64,000 nucleotides of DNA from positions 339,001-403,000 of the forward strand of contig NZ_QHCT01000004.1 of NCBI RefSeq assembly GCF_003545885.1. The letters are read 5' to 3'. The notes below the pieces were generated by a model. It did no database searches, was not told the origin of the DNA, and saw only the letters and a list, made by a program, of their open reading frames with translations. Made by a program: the position numbers and the translations under genes. Origin of the DNA: Leptospira stimsonii. Its GTDB lineage: Bacteria; Spirochaetota; Leptospiria; Leptospirales; Leptospiraceae. Shown piece after piece: positions 17,264-26,105 of this stretch; position 1 is the stretch's first letter; every line of letters starts with the position of its first letter.

Positions 17264-17371
17264 AGATTCTTGATCGGCTTGTGATCGTTTCCGTTTTTGT
17301 GAAAATAATAATTAGAATAAAATGATATTCGAATGAACTAATTATTTTCGATTCAGGGAGAACCGGACAGG

Positions 17372-17521
17372 ATGGAGCTTAAAAAAAATTACCTTTTGTA
17401 CTACTTCGCACTATTTTACATAGTAATTTTGCATATCGTAGTCTATTATTTTCTCATGTTCCATTTTCAACGGGGAAACAGGGAGTGGAACGTGGGTTTT
17501 TTTTTCGGACTTTTCCGATAG
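17372..17521 (+). CDS. possible 49-residue membrane protein
   Basis: A short open frame starting ATG at 17372 with GGGAG 11 bases upstream. Its product begins MELKKNYLLYY and has one long hydrophobic segment of about 25 residues (FALFYIVILHIVVYYFLMF) followed by a basic tail (HFQRGNREW). This is the layout of a single-pass small membrane protein. An inverted repeat (AATAATTAG and CTAATTATT) precedes it. No homologue is recalled, so coding status is uncertain. Confidence 0.4.
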   Translation: MELKKNYLLYYFALFYIVILHIVVYYFLMFHFQRGNREWNVGFFFGLFR

Positions 17522-17796
17522 ATCGTCCTTTCGTCCGTCTGTGTGAGAGTGTAAGAATTCAATAGGAAGGGGTTGTCTTTGTAGATTTCCCCGATGTGGA
17601 TTCTGATTATTTTTGAATCGTTCCTTTTCAACATTCTTCTTTGTGCAACCACACCTTTGTTGACTCCGCTTTCTAGAACGTTCATTCCCTTTTTTTGATT
17701 GAATCGATTCGATTCGGCTCTATAACAACGCTTTGTTCCTCTTTCGGATTTGTAACTTGACTTCCATATGGATTCGCTCATGGTCTGTTTCAAATA

Positions 17797-17817
17797 AAAT
17801 AGACTAGTGGTCTATTT
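17797..17817. promoter_or_regulatory. TetR operator upstream of ompL1 (AAATAGAC-N5-GTCTATTT)
   Basis: Perfect 8-bp arms around TAGTG, 33 bp before the ompL1 start codon. The arms are identical to operator site 1 of the TetR/GFA intergenic region (4699-4719). Position suggests overlap with the ompL1 promoter or its transcription start. Confidence 0.7.
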
Positions 17818-17850
17818 AAATTAGAGAAATGGTGTAAGAGGAGTTTATCC

Positions 17851-18798
17851 ATGAGTCGTAGGTTACTGTTTTTGGCGGTCGTATTTTTTTCGACAATGAG
17901 CGTTTCTGCTAAGTCCTATGCGATCGTAGGTCTTGGTCTGCAATTGGATTTAGGTGAAATGGGAAGCACAATCACGAAGGATGGAATCGACGCGGCTACG
18001 TATTTCGGGCCCGTACGATCTTCGAATCCTTGTTCCGTAGGAGTCGATTCGGGTTGTGTTCAAGATCCTTCGAAGGCCGCAGGCACGGGAACGTATCTCG
18101 GTGTCGGAGTTCGACGCGCGGTTCCTTCTGAAAATAGGCTCATCATTTTGGAGCGCACTACGGGAGGTCTTATCAACGCGAGAAGCACAAAAGGCGCCAT
18201 GGTTGGTGGAAACTTGATGGTCGGTTACGAATCCGATTTTGCGAAGTATTTCTTTTGGAGGATCGCGGCCGAATACACACAAAAAATTGCCGGTGGTATT
18301 ACCAAAGCGGATATGCTTGGTATCAGTTTGGTCGATATCACTTGGGGATTCAGTTCTGTCGTCATTCCAGCCACCGTCGGCCTCAAAATTAATTTTACGG
18401 AAGATACGGCTATTTATTTGGGCGCGGGTATCAATTATTTCAACGGCGGCTGGTCTTTAAATGGTACGAACAATATCAAGGCGGGATACGATGTTCTCAG
18501 CGCGGTTGGGCTTTCCACTTTGGCAAATCTCGTGAGCGACGGTACGGATCCGGTTTCAACACGCGAACACACACGCTTTCGTGCTTCCGGCTTTGCGCCT
18601 AACTTCTTGATCGGAACACAAGCTCGTGTTTCGGAAAAAGGTCACGTATTCATCGAAGTTGAAACGATTCTTTCCGAAGCCTATTCCGTAGGGAAATCGC
18701 AAACAGTAGGCGGTGCGGTGAATATTTCTCCGTATCCCGCATTCTCCATTGTAGTGGGCGGTCAAGTTTATCGGTTCGGTTTTAAACAAGAACTCTAA
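17851..18798 (+). CDS. ompL1: outer-membrane porin OmpL1
   Basis: 315 residues. It closely matches the Leptospira porin OmpL1 as I remember it (about 320 residues): a signal peptide cleaved after SVSA (residue 20), then KSYAIVGLGLQLDLG, TTGGLINARSTKGAMVGGN, YESDFAKYFFWR and the C-terminal VVGGQVYRFGFK strand. OmpL1 is a transmembrane beta-barrel porin, surface exposed, and reported to bind host matrix proteins and plasminogen. Ribosome site GAGGAG. A TetR-type operator sits just upstream, which would make expression conditional. The gene is convergent with the chemoreceptor gene at 18811, only 12 bp away, with no obvious terminator between them. Confidence 0.95.
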   Translation: MSRRLLFLAVVFFSTMSVSAKSYAIVGLGLQLDLGEMGSTITKDGIDAATYFGPVRSSNPCSVGVDSGCVQDPSKAAGTGTYLGVGVRRAVPSENRLIILERTTGGLINARSTKGAMVGGNLMVGYESDFAKYFFWRIAAEYTQKIAGGITKADMLGISLVDITWGFSSVVIPATVGLKINFTEDTAIYLGAGINYFNGGWSLNGTNNIKAGYDVLSAVGLSTLANLVSDGTDPVSTREHTRFRASGFAPNFLIGTQARVSEKGHVFIEVETILSEAYSVGKSQTVGGAVNISPYPAFSIVVGGQVYRFGFKQEL

Positions 18799-18810
18799 GT
18801 CTATGTTGTT

Positions 18811-20610
18811 TCATTTACGGAAGTAATCCACTTCGCGATTGAGAACCTGTGATTGCCCTGCGAGTTGTGAGGCGAGTACGTTGATATTATCCGAATTTGT
18901 AGATACGGCTTGTGTATTTTGTGAAAGACGAAGAACGGATTCCGCAAATTCGGTTAGGGTCAGAGATTGTTCCTGCGTGGAGTTTTTGATATCAGCGGCC
19001 AAACGATTGATCAAATCGAAATTTTGTTTGACCGCTTCGTTCGCCGAAAGTTGCCGCAGAGAAAGCGCGGAGATTTTTTCGACCATAGGAATCGATTGTT
19101 TGATACTCACTTCGATTTTCGTAAACGACTCCGCGGACTCCGCCATATCGTGCGCCCCTTCTTTGACACGTGTGGTTGCGTCCTCGATCAGACTTTGAAT
19201 TCTTACCGCGTTGCTATTCGTATTCTCTCCCAATTTCGAAATTTCCTCCGCGACCACGCTGAATCCTTTGCCGGCTTCGCCGGATCTCGCCGCTTCGATC
19301 GAAGCGTTGATCGAAAGTAATTTGAGCTTATCCGCGATCGCAAGAATGATCGTTAGCGCCGATCCCATCTTGTCCGTACTGGTTTCAATTTTGGACATGG
19401 TGCGAACGGATCTTTCTATCGATTCTCTTCCTGTTTCGACAAAGCTGGCCATTCTACTCGCTTCCTTTTTTGCGAAGCCGGATTCTTGATGAATCGCTCC
19501 GATCGCGTTGCTGAGTTCTTGAACCGCGTCTTCCGCGATTCGAACCCGTTCTTCCTGATTGTTCGCCTGATGGAGAACCGATGTACCGCTAGCGGATAAT
19601 TCTTCGACCGCAGATGCCAATTCTTCAAATGAGGCCGCTTGGTCTTGGGCCTGAGTTGAAAATTTTTGCGTATCGTTTGCAAGGATATCCGATCGTTCCT
19701 GCAGGGTTCTCGCTTCGCTTCGTATCGCCATTACAACCGAATTCATTTTGGAAAGGAACGCGCTCATCTTATGGCTCACTTGTCCGATCTCGTCGCTTGA
19801 GATCAGGGCCATCGAACTCTGGATATTCCCCGATGCGATCGCACTTACGATTTCGGATATCGCATTTGAATTCTTCCTTAAGGAACTTAAGAATAATTTG
19901 GACGTTGTGAATATCATCAATGCCAAAAGAAGAAAAGCCACAAACAGAGCATACTCGATCGGATACGCTTCCGAGTAGGAACCTCTTAATACCAATAGGA
20001 AGTACGTCAGAAATATGATCGGCAATAGGACGATCGAAGAAAGAGTATAGATGAATCTTTGTTCTAATGTCACTTTGTGATATTGCTTCGGATCCAATTC
20101 GACTTTTTCTAAGTCCGCATTTTGTAAGATCGAAGAGATTTCGATTTCCGATACGAAAAAGTGAGAACATGCTACGATACCGATAATCATACACCAAAGA
20201 ATCGGATAGAGTAACGTTTCTTGTATCGTCAGAGGAATGAGTGCGTTTGTCGTGAAATAGGCGATTCCAATTCCAATAGTCCATTGTGCAACGGTGATGG
20301 CTACTTCCAATAGAGGAAAATTCAATAAGGAGATTTTTCTCTTTTGAGCGGACACTTCGATCGACGGGGGATCGGTATTTTTAGAAATAGGATGAGTCAA
20401 GATTCTTCTTAAGATTTGCCAACGAATGAACAATACGAACAGAGTGATCAGAGTCGCGGTCAATACCCCTTCTAAAAAGTAAACGAGCTTTTCGCCTGTA
20501 AATCCGCCCGCGACTACGATAAAAACGATTCCGATCGGCACACCTTGCAAATAGGTGATCGCTTCCAATTTTAGGGAAAGTCGAAGGAGAAATCTGGATT
20601 CGTCGGACAT
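18811..20610 (-). CDS. methyl-accepting chemotaxis-type protein with integral membrane sensor
   Basis: 599 residues. The N-terminal 280 residues hold about six membrane helices arranged as helix pairs (YLQGVPIGIVFIVVAG, then LEGVLTATLITLFVLFI, and so on) with no large periplasmic domain. A HAMP-like segment (SEIVSAIASGNIQSSM) follows. The cytoplasmic coiled-coil signalling domain has its tip at [20 protein letters not shown] and ends in VSTNSDNINVLASQLAGQS. No CheW or receptor-modification gene is nearby. The start at 20610 has GAGG upstream; an upstream in-frame codon would add an unlikely basic leader. Confidence 0.9.
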   Translation of the reverse strand: MSDESRFLLRLSLKLEAITYLQGVPIGIVFIVVAGGFTGEKLVYFLEGVLTATLITLFVLFIRWQILRRILTHPISKNTDPPSIEVSAQKRKISLLNFPLLEVAITVAQWTIGIGIAYFTTNALIPLTIQETLLYPILWCMIIGIVACSHFFVSEIEISSILQNADLEKVELDPKQYHKVTLEQRFIYTLSSIVLLPIIFLTYFLLVLRGSYSEAYPIEYALFVAFLLLALMIFTTSKLFLSSLRKNSNAISEIVSAIASGNIQSSMALISSDEIGQVSHKMSAFLSKMNSVVMAIRSEARTLQERSDILANDTQKFSTQAQDQAASFEELASAVEELSASGTSVLHQANNQEERVRIAEDAVQELSNAIGAIHQESGFAKKEASRMASFVETGRESIERSVRTMSKIETSTDKMGSALTIILAIADKLKLLSINASIEAARSGEAGKGFSVVAEEISKLGENTNSNAVRIQSLIEDATTRVKEGAHDMAESAESFTKIEVSIKQSIPMVEKISALSLRQLSANEAVKQNFDLINRLAADIKNSTQEQSLTLTEFAESVLRLSQNTQAVSTNSDNINVLASQLAGQSQVLNREVDYFRK

Positions 20611-20852
20611 GAAAGGCCTCTTTTGAACCGGACCGAATTCTCCGTCTCGGGTCAGACTATATACAAAGGATCTTCTCGAATAAGTCAAAAATAAATTTCC
20701 TGATTCTTTTTGAATACGGGGTTCTGAGAAAGAATGTTTTTTATATCACCAGTTTTCGTTCCTAAAAAAGAACCGATCATTCCGTCTGAGGGAAACCCCG
20801 AATTGATGTTTGTTTTAGTTTGATTGGAGATGATTTATGAATTATAAAAATA

Positions 20853-20880
20853 GAATATTCATTCAATATGATGAATATTC
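20853..20880 (-). terminator. AT-rich hairpin after the FG-GAP lipoprotein gene
   Basis: GAATATTCAT and ATGAATATTC, perfect 10-bp arms around an 8-base loop, followed on the minus strand by TATTTTTAT. It is 15 bp beyond the stop codon of 20895-22598. Weak because the stem is AT-rich. Confidence 0.4.
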
Positions 20881-20894
20881 CTTGGGATCGATTC

Positions 20895-22598
20895 TTATCG
20901 ACTGAACGTTGATCCGAAAAGAGAATTCGTCGGCCCCGAGATTGCCAAGTTTGCGCTCGCGGCCAAGGACACATCGAGTCCGCTCGCTCCTTGACTGTAG
21001 AAAAGATAGGCTCGACCGGAACTGGTCGTATTTCCTGCCGCACCCGCGATCCAGTCCGCAAATCCGTCTGCGTTCCAATCGCCAAAGGCTCCGACTCCAA
21101 AGGTGTCTCCCGGTGATTCTCCTTCGATGATTGTGGAGGTGGCTCCGGAGATCGTTGTTCCAGTCGAATGAAAGACGACTGTTTTTCCAAGTCCTGCATT
21201 GAAGTTTGTGGCGCTTACGGCGAGATCCGAGAATCCGTCTCCATTTACATCGCCTAACGCTAAACTGCCGCCGAAGGATTCTGCGGCTGTGCCGGCTGTA
21301 AGAGTTTGATTCGCTCCGCTCACGGATACGGCGGTGAGTCCGCTCGAGCTTCCATGAAACGTATAGACCCTTCCGTTCGATCCGGAATAGCCTGGGGAAG
21401 CGGCGATCAAATCTTCGAATCCGTCTCCGTTGATATCGCCGGTTTCCATGGAGATTCCGAACGTATCATTCGGCGAAGCGCCGGTAAGAGTCAGCGTAGG
21501 AGTTGCAGTATTGGTCGCAGTGATTCCGCCCGGCCCGCTGTGAAAGATCCAGAGTCTACCGGAAGAAGCGCTATATGTATTTCCGTTCACGATCAAATCG
21601 GAAAATCCGTCGCCGTTCAGATCACCCAATCGAATCGCCGAACCGAAGTTCGTTCCAGGTCCGACGATCGAAGTATTGGGAGCAGGGGAAACACCGCCGG
21701 TTCCTCCGTGATAAATTTGAGCGATGCCGGATCCAACGTAACCGCTCGTCGCGATATCCGTTATTCCGTCTCCGTTCACGTCCCCTAAAGAGAGAGAATA
21801 CCCGAGTGTTGTGGAAGCACCCGCGTTGAGAACCAAATTCGCGTTTGCAAAACTAGATGCAAAAATTCCGCTCGTTCCGTTGCTATAGAAGATATATACT
21901 TTCCCGTTTGCTCCTCCGTATTCGAAAGAACCGCCTGCTACGAGATCCGCAAAACCGTCTCCGTTTACGTCCCCTAGTTGAAGCGCATATCCGAAGGAAG
22001 CGGCCGCATCTCCCGTGATGATCACGTTAGCCATCGTTGCGTTTGTGGGATTGAATCCTCCCATTCCAAGTCCGTAATAGAGATAGATGTCACCGTTTCT
22101 TGTGGTAGAAAATAAGGAAGCTCCGATCGCGATATCGGGAAAGCCGTCTCCATTGACGTCTTTGTTCTTTCCTTTCCACATACCGTAATTCAGAATCCCG
22201 GAAGGATTTCCGGAGAAATCCCTGCTTCGCACTTGGATGGAATGAAAACTCCCAGCTTTCCAAGAAGAAGGAATGAGATAACGCCATTGGACCGTTCCGG
22301 TTGCGGGTAAGAATGGTCCGGCATCCAGGCTCACTTCGATACTCGATAAATCGTCGTTCGCCGTTCCGACTATAAAACCGGATTCTAATATTGAATTTCG
22401 AGAAGAAGAAAGATTTGCGACTTTCAGAGTGGGTTGAGTTTGACCCAGACAAGATCCGGAAAGAAGACATTTTAGAATTTCAGTTTCCGTCCAGGCGCGC
22501 GAAAACGTAATCTCCGGATTGAAGATCGGTTTTACACAACCCATCAACCAAAGCGAAAGGAAAACGGCGGAGCCATTGAATTTTTGGATTCTTTTCAA
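20895..22598 (-). CDS. FG-GAP (integrin-alpha-like) beta-propeller lipoprotein
   Basis: 567 residues. The signal peptide ends LWLMGC, so Cys21 is likely lipidated and the protein is at the cell surface or periplasm. After an N-terminal Ig-like region, seven calcium-binding loops recur: DVNGDGFPD, DVNGDGFAD, DVNGDGITD, DLNGDGFSD, DINGDGFED, DVNGDGFSD and DWNADGFAD, each followed by a hydrophobic strand. This is a seven-bladed FG-GAP propeller, as in integrin alpha chains; bacterial versions are often adhesin-like. It starts with TTG at 22598 (no better ATG and no clear ribosome site), which lowers certainty of the exact start. A sister propeller gene of a different repeat type follows on the same strand. 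Confidence 0.9.
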   Translation of the reverse strand: MKRIQKFNGSAVFLSLWLMGCVKPIFNPEITFSRAWTETEILKCLLSGSCLGQTQPTLKVANLSSSRNSILESGFIVGTANDDLSSIEVSLDAGPFLPATGTVQWRYLIPSSWKAGSFHSIQVRSRDFSGNPSGILNYGMWKGKNKDVNGDGFPDIAIGASLFSTTRNGDIYLYYGLGMGGFNPTNATMANVIITGDAAASFGYALQLGDVNGDGFADLVAGGSFEYGGANGKVYIFYSNGTSGIFASSFANANLVLNAGASTTLGYSLSLGDVNGDGITDIATSGYVGSGIAQIYHGGTGGVSPAPNTSIVGPGTNFGSAIRLGDLNGDGFSDLIVNGNTYSASSGRLWIFHSGPGGITATNTATPTLTLTGASPNDTFGISMETGDINGDGFEDLIAASPGYSGSNGRVYTFHGSSSGLTAVSVSGANQTLTAGTAAESFGGSLALGDVNGDGFSDLAVSATNFNAGLGKTVVFHSTGTTISGATSTIIEGESPGDTFGVGAFGDWNADGFADWIAGAAGNTTSSGRAYLFYSQGASGLDVSLAASANLAISGPTNSLFGSTFSR

Positions 22599-22803
22599 AA
22601 TAATAATATGAAAAACGAAAATAACTCCAAGGAAATTACAAAGATTCTTCTTTTTGGAGAACTTTCCAAGTCGATTGGAAAAACATTGGGATGGTGGGTA
22701 AAAATGAAAAGCTGATTTCTATCAGCGTTTAAAAGTTATTTCTTAACTTCTTCGCGATTCATGCAGAATAACGCATTTCGCTTAACATTTCTACTTCCGT
22801 ATC

Positions 22804-22829
22804 AGAAAAAAATCCCTCGAACGAGGGAT
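22804..22829 (-). terminator. rho-independent terminator of the propeller gene at 22873
   Basis: On the minus strand: ATCCCTCG, TT loop, CGAGGGAT, then a T run. Perfect 8-bp stem, 43 bp after the stop codon. Confidence 0.85.
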
Positions 22830-22872
22830 ACGCGGACAAAATCTCGGCCTCATCAAATGAGAGCGGATTCGT

Positions 22873-24030
22873 TTACGGATTTACGGCAACCCAAGAAGGT
22901 CCCGTTCCTGTTGGAAAGCTCGAGTTCGAAAGGGTTCCGTTGAGATACGCACCCGTGGTAGCATTGAAGAAAGTAACGGTCGCAGAGGTAGAATTGGTCA
23001 CATACACTAGGTTCGCAATCGGATTGACCGCAACGCTTGAAGCTCCGGTTCCCGTTTGGAAGCTGGAGTTTGCGAGGTTTCCGTTTAGAAAAGCACCGTT
23101 GATTGCGTTGTGATAACTAACCGTTTGCGCCGTCTGATTTGCCGAATATAAAATATTGGAAGAAGGATTGACTGCGATGGAAACGGGGCCGACTCCAACG
23201 GGAAGACTGGAATTGGTAAGCGTTCCATTGATATAAGCGCCGTTCGTCGCGTTGTAGAAAGTAACCGAGTTACCCGCATTGTTTCCCACGTACAAAAGAT
23301 TCGCGGAAGGATGGATCGCGATTGAAGTCGGACCGGACTCAGTATTAAAACTCGCGGATAAGATAGCGGTAGAAGCTGTGTAATAGGAGACGTCGTCCAA
23401 ATCAAAATTTGTAATATACATTCGATCCGCAGTTGGATCAAGCGCGATCGCCATCGGTGTGTTTCCCGCCGTCGCAACGCTGGAGTTCGCGAGGGTTCCG
23501 TTCCGATACGCTCCGGTTTTCGCGTCGAAAAATGTCACGGTACCTGAAGTCGAGTTGGTAACATAGACTAGATTTGCGTTCGCATCGACTGCGATCGAAT
23601 AGGGATCCGTTCCCGTTGCAAAGGTCGAGTTCGCGAGAGTTCCATTGATGTATGCGCCCGTCTTTGCATCCAAGTATGTGATCGAACTCGCGGTTTGACT
23701 CGTAACGTAGACAACGTTTGCGATCGGATTGACCGCGACAAAATTAGGCCCCGCGGGAGTCGCAAAACTGGAATTAGCAAGAGTTCCATTGAGATACGCG
23801 CCCGTCTTTGCGTTAAAGTATGTGACCGTGTTTGCGTTAAAGTTGGTGACATACAGAAGATTGGGAGTCTCTTGCGGACCTCCGCTCTGTGTTAAAAGAA
23901 GAAAAGCCAAGGGTGTTAAATCCGAATCCGCCTCTTTTTCATTCGAAGCAAAAATGGTTAAGGCGGGCCAAATCGTACAGGATACGAGATAAAAAGGAAG
24001 TATGCAAAAAAGGAATAGTCTACGGTTCAT
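22873..24030 (-). CDS. YVTN-type beta-propeller lipoprotein
   Basis: 385 residues. The signal peptide ends PFYLVSC, giving a lipidated Cys. The body is seven tandem repeats of about 46 residues built around (L/V)(L/V)YVTN...VT(F/Y)(F/Y)(N/D)A.TGAY.NGTLANS.F.TG..P..(V/I)AV(N/D)P.AN; repeat 4 lacks the GAY.NGTLANS part. This is the YVTN/lactonase-like seven-bladed propeller seen on surfaces of bacteria and archaea. The gene ends in the seventh repeat (WVAVNP stop), so ring closure must use the N-terminal strand. Possible role: surface binding. The ATG at 24030 is chosen because it gives the lipoprotein signal peptide. Confidence 0.87.
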   Translation of the reverse strand: MNRRLFLFCILPFYLVSCTIWPALTIFASNEKEADSDLTPLAFLLLTQSGGPQETPNLLYVTNFNANTVTYFNAKTGAYLNGTLANSSFATPAGPNFVAVNPIANVVYVTSQTASSITYLDAKTGAYINGTLANSTFATGTDPYSIAVDANANLVYVTNSTSGTVTFFDAKTGAYRNGTLANSSVATAGNTPMAIALDPTADRMYITNFDLDDVSYYTASTAILSASFNTESGPTSIAIHPSANLLYVGNNAGNSVTFYNATNGAYINGTLTNSSLPVGVGPVSIAVNPSSNILYSANQTAQTVSYHNAINGAFLNGNLANSSFQTGTGASSVAVNPIANLVYVTNSTSATVTFFNATTGAYLNGTLSNSSFPTGTGPSWVAVNP

Positions 24031-24290
24031 TCTTTCGGCTCGAGCGGTCTTCTTGGTGTTTTCAAGGAATTTATAAACTACTCTCTTTAGATAGAACAAG
24101 GCAACAAGCCAATTTTACCGTTCTTTTTTTCTCAAAAAGAATCTACGATAAAAAAAAAGGAACAAGACACGGAGTATTACAGGCAATATTAGAAAATACT
24201 GTAATGATCGTCTCGTATTTCAGAACGTTCCTAGGTCATTTTGTATTGTCCGATCGGAGACCCGGTAATAAGATAGAATCGGACCTCGAG

Positions 24291-25619
24291 ATGGAGCGCA
24301 ATTTAGTAATTCTATTTATTCCTTTTTTATTTTTGTTCATTGCGATCGAGATGGGATTTTCCGACCTTAGAAATCGAAAACTCTATCGACTAGGCGATTC
24401 GCTTAACAATTTTGCCACCGGAATTTTAAACCAGATTTTTATTATCGTATTTCATTCGATCACGATTGCGGGTTATCTTTGGATCTATTCCCGCTGGAGA
24501 ATTTTCGATCTTCCAGCCTGGCCTGGCCAAACGGTTTCGTGGATCTCGATGTGGGAGTTTTTCGGAATTCCGGAGGCCTATTTGTCTTTAGGAATCGTAG
24601 CCTTAACCTGGGGCGCGTGTTTGTTTTTTTATGAACTTGCGTATTATTGGAATCATCGATTCAGTCACGAGACGAATTTTCTTTGGGCGGGACATATCGT
24701 ACATCATCAAAGTGAAGAATACAATCTGGGTGTCGCGTTTCGTCAGGCAAGTTTTCGAGGGCTCTTCACTTGGGTGTTTTATCTTCCGCTCGCCGTCATC
24801 GGTTTCCCGCCGATCGTGATGGGTTTGGTTGCACAACTCAGTCTCATCTATCAATTTCTGATTCACGTACGATGGATACGAAGATTGCCGGGTTGGTTCG
24901 AAACTATTTTCAACACTCCTTCGCATCATCGAGTTCATCACGGGATCAACCCGCAATACATCAACAAGAATTACGGTGGTATGTTTATCTTCTTTGACAA
25001 ATGGTTTCGAACATTCCAACCGGAAACGGAGGAGGCGGTCTACGGAATCACGACACAACTCAAAAGTTTTAATCCGCTTTGGGCCAATTTTCATTATTGG
25101 GTGGAAATGTTCGTGCTCGGAAAAAATTCCAGGGGCTGGAAGGATCGGATAAGAATTCTTTTTGCGAACCCGGGATGGAAGCCGACAACCTTTGTTGAGC
25201 CGGAACAAAAAAGGATCAATCAAATTGAAACATTAAAAAAATATGATGTAATATTACCGAAGGGATTGACGATCTATTCCATTCTTTGGTCCTGTATTAC
25301 GTTGTTCGGATCGTTTTTGGCGCTACTTTTCGCTTCCGAAATACCGACTTCGATTTTACATACGATTTTTTTTATGAGCATTCTTTCCTTTGCTTGTATC
25401 GGAGGAATTTGCGATCTCAGAAGATGGGTGCTCTACGCCGAGCCGATTCGATTGCTGTATCTCTTTTATCTAACCGTTACTTTCTTCGGCGATTCCAAAA
25501 CGGCATATTTGATTTCAGGTTTTTTCCTGCTTTCTTGGCTTTGGCTGTTGAAAAACCGAGAATCTTTCGGAATGGACAAAGGACAAGGGATCGGAAACGA
25601 GTTATTGGAAGAAAATTGA
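24291..25619 (+). CDS. sterol desaturase / alkylglycerol monooxygenase-like membrane oxygenase
   Basis: 442 residues, about eight or nine membrane helices. The di-iron histidine clusters of the fatty-acid hydroxylase superfamily are intact: His122-RFS-His126, His135-IV-His138-His139, and His212-His213-RV-His216-His217. The stretch LWAGHIVHHQSEEYNLGVAF matches the AGMO/TMEM195 branch, which cleaves ether bonds of alkylglycerols using O2 and a pterin cofactor. It may thus act on ether lipids or on a sterol-like substrate. An ATG at 24291 starts the conserved part; the frame is open far upstream, but that would overlap the YVTN gene's signal peptide region. Confidence 0.87.
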   Translation: MERNLVILFIPFLFLFIAIEMGFSDLRNRKLYRLGDSLNNFATGILNQIFIIVFHSITIAGYLWIYSRWRIFDLPAWPGQTVSWISMWEFFGIPEAYLSLGIVALTWGACLFFYELAYYWNHRFSHETNFLWAGHIVHHQSEEYNLGVAFRQASFRGLFTWVFYLPLAVIGFPPIVMGLVAQLSLIYQFLIHVRWIRRLPGWFETIFNTPSHHRVHHGINPQYINKNYGGMFIFFDKWFRTFQPETEEAVYGITTQLKSFNPLWANFHYWVEMFVLGKNSRGWKDRIRILFANPGWKPTTFVEPEQKRINQIETLKKYDVILPKGLTIYSILWSCITLFGSFLALLFASEIPTSILHTIFFMSILSFACIGGICDLRRWVLYAEPIRLLYLFYLTVTFFGDSKTAYLISGFFLLSWLWLLKNRESFGMDKGQGIGNELLEEN

Positions 25620-25621
25620 TT

Positions 25622-26038
25622 CTATTTTTTAAACTCTACTTGAATCGTATTTTGTAATCTTTCCTGAGGAATTCGAAAACTCCCCTTGTAAAGCCCGTCC
25701 TTACGCATAAAGGAAATGGAATATTCTTTCTCTTCTTCTACCAATTCTATGGAATAGAATTTTATACCATTTCTTTCAGTCTCGATCAGAGGATCTCCGT
25801 CAATTTTCGGGAAATCTACGAGAAGAGGGGATTTTCCGAAACCTCTGTTTTCTTGACCGTTTAGAATTTCGCTGATCTCGCGATAGAATGAGAATTGCAA
25901 CCGTATCGTTTTATTCTCTCTTTGAATCCGTATATCCGCAAAGATATGGTTTCTTTCTGGATCGACTCTCTGTCTATCCAGACAAAAGAGAAGAGGCAAG
26001 ATCAAAGAGGAAAAACAAATCCATCTTAAAATTATCAT
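25622..26038 (-). CDS. small hypothetical lipoprotein
   Basis: 138 residues with a hydrophobic N-terminus ending SSLILPLLFC, a likely lipoprotein signal (Cys19). The remainder is a beta-rich soluble domain of about 110 residues (RENKTIRLQFSFYREI, then RNGIKFYSIELVEEEKEY). I do not recognise the family. It is convergent with the AGMO-like gene (its stop lies 2 bp past that gene's stop), so the two coding regions nearly abut. It lies 67 bp downstream of the hydrolase gene on the same strand and may be co-transcribed with it. Confidence 0.7.
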   Translation of the reverse strand: MIILRWICFSSLILPLLFCLDRQRVDPERNHIFADIRIQRENKTIRLQFSFYREISEILNGQENRGFGKSPLLVDFPKIDGDPLIETERNGIKFYSIELVEEEKEYSISFMRKDGLYKGSFRIPQERLQNTIQVEFKK

Positions 26039-26105
26039 TTCACTAACGGATATTCTTGAAATACAACAGAAACCAGATTTTCGATAGAGTTTGTTCGAGC
26101 GTTTT

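Noticed and set aside
17467..17793. 108-codon minus-strand frame upstream of ompL1
   Set aside because: Lys/Arg/Ser-rich product without a domain, begins with TTG, and overlaps the region with the 49-codon candidate on the other strand.
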